A stretch of 64,000 bases of DNA from Ferroacidibacillus organovorans. Lineage in GTDB: Bacteria > Bacillota > Bacilli > Alicyclobacillales > SLC66. The notes beneath the pieces are model-generated. The model made no database searches. It had not been told where the DNA came from and saw nothing but the letters and a program-made list of their open reading frames with translations. Below, piece by piece: positions 27,761 to 36,393 of this stretch (within the stretch, counting starts at the first letter, position 1; each line of letters opens with the position of its first letter). The position numbers were made by a program, and so were the translations under genes. The stretch is from assembly GCF_001642725.1 (NCBI RefSeq), contig NZ_LSUQ01000005.1:54533-118532 (forward strand), in the 5' to 3' direction.

Positions 27761-28653
27761 TTCCAAATTTTTTGATCGTCGGTGCCGCCAAATCAGGAAC
27801 GAGTTCCCTTGATCGCTACTTGGCGCAACACCCTGAGGTATACATCCCAACGAAAAAAGAAGCGCATTTTTATTCCATCCAAGATTTCCCGAAAAGGTTT
27901 ACGGGGCCTGGCGATGAAGGCATGAATGAAGAGACGATTCGCAATCGCGCTGATTACGAGGCGCTGTTTAAAGCGCGCACGGATGAACCTGCGGTGGGTG
28001 AGTCGTCCGTTTTTTATCTCTACTATAAAGGAACGGCTGCACGAATCTATGCGGATAATCCAGACATGAAGATCATCATGGTGCTGCGCGAGCCTGTTGC
28101 GCGAGCGTACTCAGCATATATGCATTTGATTCGCGATGCGCGTGAGACGCTTACATTTGAGGAGAGTCTTGCCGCTGAAGAAGAGCGAAAGAAAAATGGG
28201 TTTGAGCCGATGTGGCTGTATCGAGATCTCGGCCGCTACAGCGAACAGGTTGAGCGCTATGTGGACGTGTTTGGCGCAGAGCGAGTTCACGTCATGCTTT
28301 TTGATGAGTTTACAAAACGGAGCGAGCACTTCGTACGCGGTGCGTTCCGTTTCTTAGGTGTCGATGAGCAAGCAACGGTTGACACGCAACTCCATCACAA
28401 TGAGTCGGGTGTGCCGCGGTCACGCGCCGCGTTTGACTTTATATCAAAGCCGCACCCTCTCAAAGAGTTGGTCAAGCCATTCATTCCATCGAGTGTTCGC
28501 GAGCGGTTAGGAAATCGTGCGAAATCCATGTTGCTCGAACGCACCTCCATGCTGCCGGAGACGCGTAGAGAACTGGCTGCGTACTTCGCACCAGATCTCG
28601 TGAAACTTGAGAAGATTCTTCATCGCGATCTCTCTCACTGGAAGAAATCGTAG
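27757..28653 (+). CDS. PAPS-dependent sulfotransferase
   Basis: Transfers sulfate from PAPS to a hydroxyl or amine on an acceptor, probably a sugar. The 5'-phosphosulfate loop is GAAKSGTSSL (9-18) and the 3'-phosphate site REPVARAYSAYMH (111-123), both canonical for the NodH/heparan sulfotransferase superfamily. 298 residues is full length. No signal peptide or membrane helix: it should act in the cytoplasm. It overlaps the PAP phosphatase gene by four bases and is followed by a glycosyltransferase 36 bases on, which suggests a sulfated glycan or glycolipid precursor. The acceptor cannot be told from sequence. Confidence 0.93.
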   Translation: MIPNFLIVGAAKSGTSSLDRYLAQHPEVYIPTKKEAHFYSIQDFPKRFTGPGDEGMNEETIRNRADYEALFKARTDEPAVGESSVFYLYYKGTAARIYADNPDMKIIMVLREPVARAYSAYMHLIRDARETLTFEESLAAEEERKKNGFEPMWLYRDLGRYSEQVERYVDVFGAERVHVMLFDEFTKRSEHFVRGAFRFLGVDEQATVDTQLHHNESGVPRSRAAFDFISKPHPLKELVKPFIPSSVRERLGNRAKSMLLERTSMLPETRRELAAYFAPDLVKLEKILHRDLSHWKKS

Positions 28654-28689
28654 CGTAGAGACGGCCAATTGGAGCGGTGGAGGGTAAAC

Positions 28690-29877
28690 GTGAAACGAGT
28701 CCTGATGGTTTCTTATTTTGCGCCTCCGACCCTAAACGCGGAAGCGATCCTCGTCTGGAAAACGCTGCGCGTGTTGTCGCAGCTTCACCGGATTACACTT
28801 GTCACAAACGCGCCGCAGTGTAAGCAGGGGGACCCTGATATGCGCATACCACCGGGTGTGGACGTGCGTGCGCATGGCGGTGTGACATTCCGCTCGGCGT
28901 TTGCAAACAAAGTGGCAGAGCGGTTGACGGGAAAACTCGACGATGAAAATCTGCTGTGGGCGCTGCGCGTCCCCCAGGTTAAAAAAGGCGATTTTGACGT
29001 ACTCTACAGTCGCTCGCATCCAGGTGCAAGCCACATTCTGGCGGCCTCGCTCTGGAAGCGCACGCAGTTGCCGTGGATCGCTCAGTTCAGTGATCCGTGG
29101 TCGGCGAATCCCTACCATTCCCACCACACCATCATTCGGAAGCTGCGCGACCAGGAGCACGAACGATTTGTCATCGCGCATGCGGATCAACTCATCTTTC
29201 CGACCGTTGAAATCCAGGAAATCTACGAAAAGGCGTATCCTTTGCAAGCGATCAACGCCCGGTCGGTGGTCTTGCCCCATCACGTCTCAGAAGAGCTCTA
29301 CAGCGTGAGAAATGCGAGCGTTCCGACGGAAGCCGGCAAGATGCTCCTGTCCTATTTTGGCGATTTCTATGGCTTGCGCTCACCCGCGCCGCTGTTTGAC
29401 GCGTTGCGGCACATTCACGCGCGAAACCCGGACAAGCTTGCGCGTGTCGAGATTGGCCTTTTTGGAAACCTCGAGAAAAAGTTTGTCCCTCTTCTGGAGC
29501 AGGTGCCCGTCCGCATTCATCGCGGCCGCTATACGTATCTTGAGAGCCTGTCTGCAATGAGAAAGAGCCACGGTCTGTTGCTGATTGATGCGCCAAACGA
29601 CACAGGAGTAAACCCGTTTCTCGCCTCAAAGTTGATCGACTACATTGGCGCTAAACGACCGATTCTTGGCGTCACCGAGGAACGCGGCACGGCGGCAAAT
29701 TTCTTGCGTCAGGGTGGGCAGTATGTCGCGGCGCCCCGCGCGGTGGACAAAATTGCGTACGGGCTGGAACAATTGATCGATTCAGCAAAGGTGACAGCAA
29801 GAATGGAGCGTCTGGCCGCAGCGTTTACATCAGAGAGGATCGTGGGTGAACTCGCGCAATGGTTGGACAAGCAATAG
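28690..29877 (+). CDS. glycosyltransferase, GT4/GT-B fold
   Basis: About 395 residues. The N-terminus KRVLMVSYFAPPTLNAEAIL is the first strand and loop of a GT-B fold, and the C-terminal half has the nucleotide-sugar region (MLLSYFGDFYG near the start of the second domain, and ASKLIDYIGAKRPILGV near the donor site). No canonical EX7E is clear, so the assignment to GT4 is by overall shape. The GTG at 28690 follows TGGAGGG by five bases; the TTG at 28669 is upstream of that site and unlikely. Last gene of the sulfation cluster, closed by a strong terminator. Confidence 0.85.
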   Translation: MKRVLMVSYFAPPTLNAEAILVWKTLRVLSQLHRITLVTNAPQCKQGDPDMRIPPGVDVRAHGGVTFRSAFANKVAERLTGKLDDENLLWALRVPQVKKGDFDVLYSRSHPGASHILAASLWKRTQLPWIAQFSDPWSANPYHSHHTIIRKLRDQEHERFVIAHADQLIFPTVEIQEIYEKAYPLQAINARSVVLPHHVSEELYSVRNASVPTEAGKMLLSYFGDFYGLRSPAPLFDALRHIHARNPDKLARVEIGLFGNLEKKFVPLLEQVPVRIHRGRYTYLESLSAMRKSHGLLLIDAPNDTGVNPFLASKLIDYIGAKRPILGVTEERGTAANFLRQGGQYVAAPRAVDKIAYGLEQLIDSAKVTARMERLAAAFTSERIVGELAQWLDKQ

Positions 29878-29885
29878 ACAGCGCG

Positions 29886-29923
29886 ACGATGCGCCTGGCG
29901 AAAACCTCCAGGCGCATCGTTTT
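29886..29923 (+). terminator. terminator of the sulfation cluster
   Basis: Perfect 13-bp stem ACGATGCGCCTGG (29886-29898) / CCAGGCGCATCGT (29908-29920) followed by TTTG. It starts nine bases after the glycosyltransferase stop and lies between convergent genes. Confidence 0.9.
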
Positions 29924-29944
29924 GTGCAGGATAGCATGCTCGAT

Positions 29945-30169
29945 TCAGGAGATGCGTTGGGCTTTTGTGATGCGGTTTTTCCGGTAGAATTGCCGAGCGG
30001 ACGCCCACAGATTGCCAGTCATCCAGATGCCGACGAGCAGCGTTGGCAAGCCGTAGATGAGTGTGTAAGGTTTGTCGCTTGTGATGCCGCTGTATACAAG
30101 TGATGTTCCGTAAACGCCGGCGATCAGTGACAAGAGCCAAATGAACCACAACCGAATACCCATGTTCAT
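29945..30169 (-). CDS. small two-helix membrane protein
   Basis: 74 residues: two hydrophobic segments (about 5-27 and 38-56) joined by a short polar loop, with a basic C-terminal tail (RQFYRKNRITKAQR) that should be cytoplasmic. ATG at 30169 is preceded by GGGGGAA. It starts 27 bases after the stop of the cytochrome-associated gene and reads the same way, so it may be the last gene of that operon. Not recognised as a known family. Confidence 0.7.
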   Translation of the reverse strand: MNMGIRLWFIWLLSLIAGVYGTSLVYSGITSDKPYTLIYGLPTLLVGIWMTGNLWASARQFYRKNRITKAQRIS

Positions 30170-30196
30170 ATCAACTTCCCCCTCATTGGTTTACCC

Positions 30197-31282
30197 TCAC
30201 GCATTCCCATTTCGAGACTGATAGCAGTTGGGCAATTCGCCCGCGAGCACGCCGCCCTTTTTCCCGCGAAACTCTTGACTGCACGAATCTCTGAGCGGGC
30301 AATTTGCACACGCATTTTGTTTTGACAGACCGCGATACCAGTCACGCCAGATCAACCGATGAACTGGGAGCACTTTCGGGAGCTTATTAAGCCCCGGAAC
30401 CCAAGGTACAAGCACTAAGAGCGTAAAGAGAATGCCAATGGTGTAGGCGGCCATCTCATCGCCAGATGCGGACGTTGAGTACGGTGGAATCTGATACAAG
30501 AAGGTGTACGGTGTCAGCCACCATGGGCCGGGAAGCGCTGTCTCATCGTGATTGATGCCCCACTGATTGCCCTGCATATTGATCGTGTTGGCAATGTTGT
30601 GCAGGGTTGTACCTTGCAGGAACAACAGGTCGCCGCTTACGTCATAGCGGTAGACGCCGCCGTTCGTTTGGCGGTCGAGCGCACCTGAGAGAAGCCCAGA
30701 TTTGGCGAGTTGCAACTCAGAATTCATCATGAGTGCCACGGGGCCATAATTGCCGAATGGCGTGACGACGGCACCTTTAGAAACGGTCGCTTTATTGAGT
30801 GCATTGCTGTAATTTGTATCCCACTTTTGTTGCTGTGCGTAGGATGCGTTCTGATACTGTTGCAGCGCTTGGCTCAGTTTGTTGTTGGAAGAAGCTGTTG
30901 CCAGCATCTGCAGGGGTGCCATGATGTCGTTTTGTGCGGTATTCCAGTGATAGGGGGTCCCCCACCAGGTCTGAGGCGAGAAGCCCATGATCGATTGAAT
31001 GGATTGCGCCTGACCGTGCCAACCGTGATTGTAAGGAGGGCCATAGCTTGCAATGGAACCTGTACCTGACAGATCGCCGATGGCCGTCTGCTCGATGATT
31101 AAGGGAGAACCTAGTGCAATCTGTTGATTTGTGACGGCCGGGCGATACGGCGCGCCGAAGATGGCAGAAGCGCCAACAATCAGGACACCGATGATCCCGA
31201 GGCTGATGACACCCTCCTTGACCATGTCAAAGTCGCGTTGTGGAAAGCGCAAGGTGTCGCGTGTGAATCGATCTTTTTTCAT
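30197..31282 (-). CDS. partner subunit of the b6-type cytochrome complex
   Basis: 361 residues. One membrane helix (24-43) is followed by a long, probably extracytoplasmic region rich in Gln, Asn and aromatic residues (about 45-250), then PGPWWLTPYTF (251-261) and a second helix (277-295). The PWWLTPY segment resembles the PEWY quinol-site motif of subunit IV but lacks the Glu. The C-terminal tail has Cys325, Cys328 and Cys334 (CANCPLRDSC), a possible metal or Fe-S site; there is no CXXCH, so no haem c. It overlaps the cytochrome b gene by four bases. It looks like a two-helix stand-in for subunit IV; that role is inference. Confidence 0.7.
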   Translation of the reverse strand: MKKDRFTRDTLRFPQRDFDMVKEGVISLGIIGVLIVGASAIFGAPYRPAVTNQQIALGSPLIIEQTAIGDLSGTGSIASYGPPYNHGWHGQAQSIQSIMGFSPQTWWGTPYHWNTAQNDIMAPLQMLATASSNNKLSQALQQYQNASYAQQQKWDTNYSNALNKATVSKGAVVTPFGNYGPVALMMNSELQLAKSGLLSGALDRQTNGGVYRYDVSGDLLFLQGTTLHNIANTINMQGNQWGINHDETALPGPWWLTPYTFLYQIPPYSTSASGDEMAAYTIGILFTLLVLVPWVPGLNKLPKVLPVHRLIWRDWYRGLSKQNACANCPLRDSCSQEFRGKKGGVLAGELPNCYQSRNGNA

Positions 31283-31893
31283 GCGTGCTCATCTCGCTTC
31301 TTTGCAGAAATCGAATAGGGTGGAACCACACCTTTGCTTCGCACGGCTAAGAGATGGATGCTGACGAGCCCGATAAGAATGGCAGGAAACACCGCGATGT
31401 GGAGGCCATAGACCTGCCCGTTGTTTAAGATGTTGAGAAATCCGTCGAGCCCTGCACCGTTAAACGCGTCCTTACTTTGAACCTGATTCCATTGTGAGAA
31501 AAAATCGCCCCTTGAGAGATACCCGGTGAACGCTTCAATAACCGATACGGCGAAGGAGAGCGCGCCAACAACCCATGTGAGCGCGCGACCTTCGCGCCAG
31601 GATCCCATAAAGAACTGTCCAACGAGGTGCATCGTAGTAAAGAAGAAGAATGCCTGAACGCTCCAGTAGTGAACGCTTCGCAGAAACTCGCCGAGGCTTG
31701 AGGTCTGGTACCAGAGTGGACCTTTAGCCGACATGATGATTCCGCTTGCGATGCAAAAGACAAGACTGCTGAGTGTGAAGACGCCGAAGCTGTAGACGAG
31801 AGAGTTCACGTAGACGGGTTGTTCAGACGGCAACAAGTTATCCCAGGTAAGCTTTTCCGTTGCGGATTTGCGAAGTGATTTTGTCCAGTTCAC
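31279..31893 (-). CDS. diheme cytochrome b (b6-type)
   Basis: 204 residues, four membrane helices. The haem ligands are His75 and His89 in helix 2 (13 residues between) and His165 and His180 in helix 4 (14 between), the spacing of cytochrome b6 rather than mitochondrial cytochrome b. It ends after helix 4, as b6 does. Start is GTG at 31893, overlapping the stop of a 38-residue membrane peptide gene. No Rieske protein gene is in the window, so electron entry and exit are unclear; a menaquinol-oxidising membrane complex is the natural reading. Confidence 0.88.
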   Translation of the reverse strand: MNWTKSLRKSATEKLTWDNLLPSEQPVYVNSLVYSFGVFTLSSLVFCIASGIIMSAKGPLWYQTSSLGEFLRSVHYWSVQAFFFFTTMHLVGQFFMGSWREGRALTWVVGALSFAVSVIEAFTGYLSRGDFFSQWNQVQSKDAFNGAGLDGFLNILNNGQVYGLHIAVFPAILIGLVSIHLLAVRSKGVVPPYSISAKKRDEHA

Positions 31894-32006
31894 GAACGAT
31901 CACCGCGTTTCCCGTGTGGATACGTAAAGAGTGCGAAACTCGCAAACACGATGAGCCAGATGACACCGACATAGATGTTCGGCCATGCATTCGATGTGTT
32001 AATCAC
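31890..32006 (-). CDS. 38-residue single-helix membrane peptide
   Basis: GTG at 32006 six bases after AGGCGG opens a 38-codon frame whose stop overlaps the cytochrome b start (GTGA). The product has a short polar N-terminus, one hydrophobic helix (YVGVIWLIVFASFALFTY) and a basic tail GKRGDRS. Tight coupling and the single helix recall the small peptides of b6f and oxidase complexes. No family recognised. Confidence 0.7.
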   Translation of the reverse strand: MINTSNAWPNIYVGVIWLIVFASFALFTYPHGKRGDRS

Positions 32007-32147
32007 CGTCAACCGCCTGCCTTTCTCTTATGGCTCTAGCATACGATCTGCGGCGAAAGGTGTTGAGACCCGATCGAGTGTTCTTTTCCGCGAATTGGAG
32101 CTATTTGTGCATAGTCGGAATGGACCAGGGGAAACGACATTCTACCA

Positions 32148-32176
32148 TTGACATGCTAGAATCTCAGGACTAGCAT
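32148..32176 (+). promoter_or_regulatory. candidate promoter of the GT2-ManC genes
   Basis: TTGACA (32148-32153), 17-base spacer, TAGCAT (32171-32176). If used, transcription starts near 32183, which rules out the ATG at 32175 as the start of the next gene. Confidence 0.6.
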
Positions 32177-32255
32177 GAGGGTACATCATCCTCCATCGCG
32201 AATGCCCCAAAAATTTCCCGTGCTTGATTGGCGAACGCATTCGTCTTTGGATGAC

Positions 32256-33392
32256 ATGGAGGTGAGTCAAGTCACGCTATCGATTATTGTTCCGACTTAT
32301 AATGAGTTAGATAATCCAAAACGCTTAATAAATGAAATAATGCGTTATCTTCCTGATGGAACGTTTGAAGTGATCTTTGTCGATGACAGTTCAGATGAGC
32401 GATCGATCGAGTGGCTTAATGCTTTGTGTAAAACGTATCCTTTCGTGCGTCTGTTTCATCGCGTGCAGGAGCGCGGTCTCGGCAGTGCGGTCGTGCGCGG
32501 ATTGGAACTTGCTTGCGGTGAATGGATCGCAGTGATGGATGCCGATCTGCAGCATCCGGCGAGTGTGCTCCCCGAGATGATGCGTGCGCTTTCAGCCGGA
32601 TATGACGTGGTTATCCCGAGCCGCTTTGTCCCTGGAGGAAGTGACGGAGGGCTCTCGCTCCCGCGCAAGTGGATTTCTTTTACGGCGCGGTTGATCGGTC
32701 GTTTGGCGCTCAAGCGGCTGCGCAAGGTGTCCGATCCGACGAGTGGCTTTTTTATGATGAAGCGCGCCGTGATCGAAGGTGTTGCGCTGCGCCCCGTCGG
32801 GTGGAAGATTCTCATCGAAATTCTCGCGCGAGGGTCATACACGCGCATCCTAGAGATTCCGTACACGTTTGAGGCGCGCGCGTTTTGTGAGTCGAAAATG
32901 TCGCTCTACGAGCAGTGGAACTATCTCCGTCATCTCGGGCGCTTGATTCTTGACAGCCCTGAGGAAAGAAGAGTCTACCTCTTTGCGCTCGTTGGCGCAT
33001 CAGGCGTTTTTGTCAATGAACTGTTCTATGACGTGCTGATTCATCTCCAAGTAGCGCTTTGGATAGCAGGCATGCTATCTGGCTTTATCGCGATGGTAAC
33101 CAATTTTGTTCTCAATGATCGATTAACGTGGGTGGACGCGCGCGCGGGACAAGCGCATCGTCGTTTTCTCAAATATGTGATCACATCCTTGATTGGCATC
33201 GCGATCAGCACCGTAGTGCTCTCCTTTCTTGCGTATGGGGAGCGGGTGAACTCGCTCTATGCTAACGGGGCGGGAATCGCCGTCGCGACGGTCTGGAACT
33301 TCTACATCAACAATTTTTGGACGTGGAGAAAAAAGCATCGCGTTGTCGATATCGTCATTTCTTCGGTAGGCACGAGTACAGAGATTCGTTAG
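32256..33392 (+). CDS. GT2 glycosyltransferase fused to a GtrA-like membrane domain
   Basis: The first 240 residues are a dolichyl-phosphate-mannose synthase-type GT2 domain (SIIVPTYNELDN, VDDSSD, MDADLQHP, and the QxxRW-like region near RKWISFTARL). The last 130 are four membrane helices of the GtrA family ending FYINNFWTWRKKHR. Such fusions transfer a sugar onto a polyprenyl phosphate and help move it across the membrane. The frame is open to 32175 but that ATG lies in the promoter -10 box; Met at 32256 gives the usual N-terminus. ManC follows after 11 bases, so the sugar may be mannose. Confidence 0.9.
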   Translation: MEVSQVTLSIIVPTYNELDNPKRLINEIMRYLPDGTFEVIFVDDSSDERSIEWLNALCKTYPFVRLFHRVQERGLGSAVVRGLELACGEWIAVMDADLQHPASVLPEMMRALSAGYDVVIPSRFVPGGSDGGLSLPRKWISFTARLIGRLALKRLRKVSDPTSGFFMMKRAVIEGVALRPVGWKILIEILARGSYTRILEIPYTFEARAFCESKMSLYEQWNYLRHLGRLILDSPEERRVYLFALVGASGVFVNELFYDVLIHLQVALWIAGMLSGFIAMVTNFVLNDRLTWVDARAGQAHRRFLKYVITSLIGIAISTVVLSFLAYGERVNSLYANGAGIAVATVWNFYINNFWTWRKKHRVVDIVISSVGTSTEIR

Positions 33393-33403
33393 GGGGATAG
33401 GTC

Positions 33404-34771
33404 GTGCAACTGATTCTTTTATCTGGTGGTTCAGGAAAGCGTTTGTGGCCGCTCTCCAATGACGTCCGCTCAAAGCAATTTCTGCGCGTGTTAGAGGGGC
33501 ATGATCAGAATCTCGTGTCGATGGTTGAACGCGTTTGGGGGCAACTCTCTGCGCTTAGGATGGACGGTTCGACCTATTTGTGCGCATCAAAGCTGCAGAA
33601 GGATCTGATCCACGCTCAACTGGGGGATGTCAGCGTCATCGTTGAACCGATGCGCATGGATACATTTCCGGCGATTGCCCTCGCGACAACCTATTTGGCG
33701 GATCAGGTTGAGGAAGATGACATCCTCGTCGTGGCGCCTGTGGATCAGTTTGTTGAAACGGGTTATTTTGAGCACTTAAAACGTCTTCCAGAGGTGCTCG
33801 TCGCATCTGGCTCGGAGATGGCCTTACTCGGTGTCAAGCCAACGCATCCATCGACACAATATGGGTACATATGTGTGGAACAGGAACGTGCGGCGGGATC
33901 ATCCTATGCGCGTGTATCGTCGTTTCGCGAAAAACCGGAGCGAGCGCGTGCACTGGAGTGGATCGAACAGGGTGCGCTGTGGAATTGCGGGGTATTCTGC
34001 TTTCGTAAATCGTATCTGATGCGCTTGCTTTCGGAGCGCGGTCTTCCGATTCACTATCGCGAGATGGTTGCGACGTTTCACGAAATGCCAAAGCGCAGCT
34101 TTGATTATGAAGTGGTCGAACAGACGGAAAAAATTGTCGTCGTACCGTACGATGGCGCATGGAAAGATCTTGGGACATGGGAGACGCTTGCGCCGGAGAT
34201 GCGCTCTTCCTTTCTTGGAATTGGTGTGGCGGACGATTGCGAAAACTCCCATGTTGTCAACGAGCTCTCCATTCCGATTGTCGCAAAAGGGTTAAAGAAT
34301 TTGATGGTTGTGGCGAGTCCAGATGGGATCCTGGTGGCCGCGAAAGACCAGAGTGGTGGGATCAAAGATCTCGTTGCCCCTTATTGCATCCGTCCCATGT
34401 TTGAGGAGCGGCGATGGGGATCTTACAAAGTGCTGGATTATCAGAAACTCCCTGACGGGAATGAGGTTTTAACAAAACAGGTCACGCTGCGCGCCGGCGC
34501 GAATATTAGTTACCATCGACACCATCTCCGAGAAGAGGTGTGGACGATGGTAGCTGGGGATGCTGTTCTAGCGCTGGACGGTAGAATGGTCAGCATTACG
34601 GCGGGGGATGTCTTTCGCGTTTGTCGCGGTCAGTGGCATGGCATCATGGCGAAGACGCAGGTTATTTTTGTCGAAGTGCAACGCGGGGAGACAATCACGG
34701 AAGAGGATTGTGACCGTCGCTTTATGGAGTGGGAGCATGTCATTGAACACTGTGAAGTTCTCGAACGGTAG
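33404..34771 (+). CDS. manC: mannose-1-phosphate guanylyltransferase / mannose-6-phosphate isomerase type II
   Basis: 455 residues: an N-terminal nucleotidyltransferase (LSGGSGKRLWPLSN, about 6-19, and the signature FREKP with VDQFVE) that makes GDP-mannose, and a C-terminal cupin domain (HRHHLREEVWTMVAGDAVLA with metal-binding His and Glu) that in type II enzymes isomerises fructose-6-phosphate to mannose-6-phosphate. GTG at 33404 follows a GGGGGA tract. Directly behind the GT2-GtrA gene, it would supply that enzyme with donor. The middle of the cupin region is slightly shorter than in Pseudomonas AlgA. Confidence 0.93.
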   Translation: MQLILLSGGSGKRLWPLSNDVRSKQFLRVLEGHDQNLVSMVERVWGQLSALRMDGSTYLCASKLQKDLIHAQLGDVSVIVEPMRMDTFPAIALATTYLADQVEEDDILVVAPVDQFVETGYFEHLKRLPEVLVASGSEMALLGVKPTHPSTQYGYICVEQERAAGSSYARVSSFREKPERARALEWIEQGALWNCGVFCFRKSYLMRLLSERGLPIHYREMVATFHEMPKRSFDYEVVEQTEKIVVVPYDGAWKDLGTWETLAPEMRSSFLGIGVADDCENSHVVNELSIPIVAKGLKNLMVVASPDGILVAAKDQSGGIKDLVAPYCIRPMFEERRWGSYKVLDYQKLPDGNEVLTKQVTLRAGANISYHRHHLREEVWTMVAGDAVLALDGRMVSITAGDVFRVCRGQWHGIMAKTQVIFVEVQRGETITEEDCDRRFMEWEHVIEHCEVLER

Positions 34772-34834
34772 ACGGTGTGGAGGACGGATGGGCATGTCTT
34801 TGCGAATTTCGCCTGAATTGGAACAGGTTGCCCC

Positions 34835-34862
34835 TTGACGTTTTCTCTTAGACTGGTATTCT
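34835..34862 (+). promoter_or_regulatory. candidate promoter before the FAD dehydrogenase gene
   Basis: TTGACG (34835-34840), 16-base spacer, TATTCT (34857-34862), 47 bases before the ATG. Confidence 0.5.
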
Positions 34863-34908
34863 GTTCTGCGGACCTTATGTCTATGCAGGAACAGAAAAGA
34901 GGCATGCC

Positions 34909-36333
34909 ATGAGTGCGAATTATGATGTGATCATCGTGGGAGCAGGTCCTGCAGGGCTGTACGCCGCGTATGAATTTACGAGAAAAGCGCCGCACGCGAA
35001 GGTGCTCCTGATCGATAAAGGCGTCGAAGCGAAGTATCGGCATTGTCCAATCATGGAATTGAAGATTGATAAGTGTCCGCCTGCGAACAAAATCAAAACG
35101 TATGCGAGTTGCTGGCCTGCGTGTGGTGTGATCAACGGCGCCGGTGGCGCTGGGAGCTTCAGCGACGGGAAGTTCAATATCACCTCAGAGTTTGGCGGGT
35201 ATCTGACGGAGTATCTCTCGTCGTCAACCGTTCTGGAACTGATTCGCTATGTCGATGCGATCAATCTGGGGCACGGCGCGCCCGGTGCGATTACCGACCC
35301 TACAACGCCCGCAGTGGCGATGATCGAGCGACGAGCGGTTGCGGCGGGCTTGAAGCTCTTGCGCGCGCAGGTTCGGCACATCGGCACTGACAACAATCTG
35401 CGTCTGATGAACGAGATTTTTGCGTATTTGGAAAAGCATATCGAGATGCGCTTTCGCTCGTTTGTAGAAGATATTTTGGTAGATGAAAATCACATAAAAG
35501 GGGTTGTGCTTCGCGACGGAACGGAGTTGCGTGCGCCAAACGTCTTGCTGGCGCCAGGGAGAGATGGCTCCACCTGGCTCTCCGAATTATTGCGTCGTCA
35601 CCATGTCAAAATGACGAACAATCAGGTCGACATCGGGGTTCGCGTCGAGACGACCAACGTCGTGATGCAAGAAATCAATGAACACCTCTATGAGGGCAAG
35701 TTTATCTATCACTCCCCGTCGACAGGACTGCGCGTTCGCACTTTTTGCAGCAATCCGTCTGGACATGTGGTCGTTGAGAATCACACAGGAATTATGGCAG
35801 CCAACGGGCATGCATATAAGGAACCATCGATGGGTTCGTCCAATACAAACTTTGCGCTGCTTGTGAGCCATCGGTTTACAGAACCGTTCAATCGTCCGAA
35901 TGAGTTTGCGCGGCAAATCTGCACGCACGCAAATGAATTGTCGGATGGCTCGATCATTGTGCAGCGCTATGGCGATCTCCTGAAAGGACGACGCAGCACG
36001 CGTGAGCGATTGGCGGAGGGGTTTGTCGAGCCGACGTTAAAAGAAGCGGTACCAGGCGACCTCGGTCTTGTTCTCCCTTATAAAACGATGCTTGCTTTAC
36101 ACGAGATGATCAGGGCGCTTGACCACGTCACGCCGGGGATTGCTCAAGAGCACACACTCTTTTACGGGGTAGAGGCAAAATTCTATGCGGCGCGCGCAGA
36201 GGTAAATGCGCATCTGCAAACGAAGATTGAGGGACTGTACTGCGCGGGGGACGGGCCTGGACTAACGCGCGGCATTGCGCAGGCGGCGAGTAGCGGCGTG
36301 TATGTCGCGCGCCACATCACCGCTTCGCTCTGA
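34909..36333 (+). CDS. FAD-dependent dehydrogenase (COG2509-like)
   Basis: 474 residues. The Rossmann dinucleotide fold is at the N-terminus (VIIVGAGPAGLYAAYE, about 7-22), followed by the cysteine- and glycine-rich stretch SCWPACGVINGAGGAG and SFSDGKFN that marks the uncharacterised FAD dehydrogenases of COG2509. A second FAD contact, GLYCAGDGPGLTRG, lies near the C-terminus. It should be a cytoplasmic flavoprotein; substrate unknown. It stands between ManC and a minus-strand gene and has its own promoter-like boxes. Confidence 0.88.
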   Translation: MSANYDVIIVGAGPAGLYAAYEFTRKAPHAKVLLIDKGVEAKYRHCPIMELKIDKCPPANKIKTYASCWPACGVINGAGGAGSFSDGKFNITSEFGGYLTEYLSSSTVLELIRYVDAINLGHGAPGAITDPTTPAVAMIERRAVAAGLKLLRAQVRHIGTDNNLRLMNEIFAYLEKHIEMRFRSFVEDILVDENHIKGVVLRDGTELRAPNVLLAPGRDGSTWLSELLRRHHVKMTNNQVDIGVRVETTNVVMQEINEHLYEGKFIYHSPSTGLRVRTFCSNPSGHVVVENHTGIMAANGHAYKEPSMGSSNTNFALLVSHRFTEPFNRPNEFARQICTHANELSDGSIIVQRYGDLLKGRRSTRERLAEGFVEPTLKEAVPGDLGLVLPYKTMLALHEMIRALDHVTPGIAQEHTLFYGVEAKFYAARAEVNAHLQTKIEGLYCAGDGPGLTRGIAQAASSGVYVARHITASL

Positions 36334-36393
36334 AGCTGCCGAACAGCATGCTGACGTGCTAGCACAAGCGTGCGACCTTGCGCGAAGTGCTTG

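Noticed and set aside
32175..32255. Longer N-terminus of the GT2-GtrA protein from the ATG at 32175
   Set aside because: That ATG overlaps the -10 box of a good promoter and the added 27 residues do not resemble the family.
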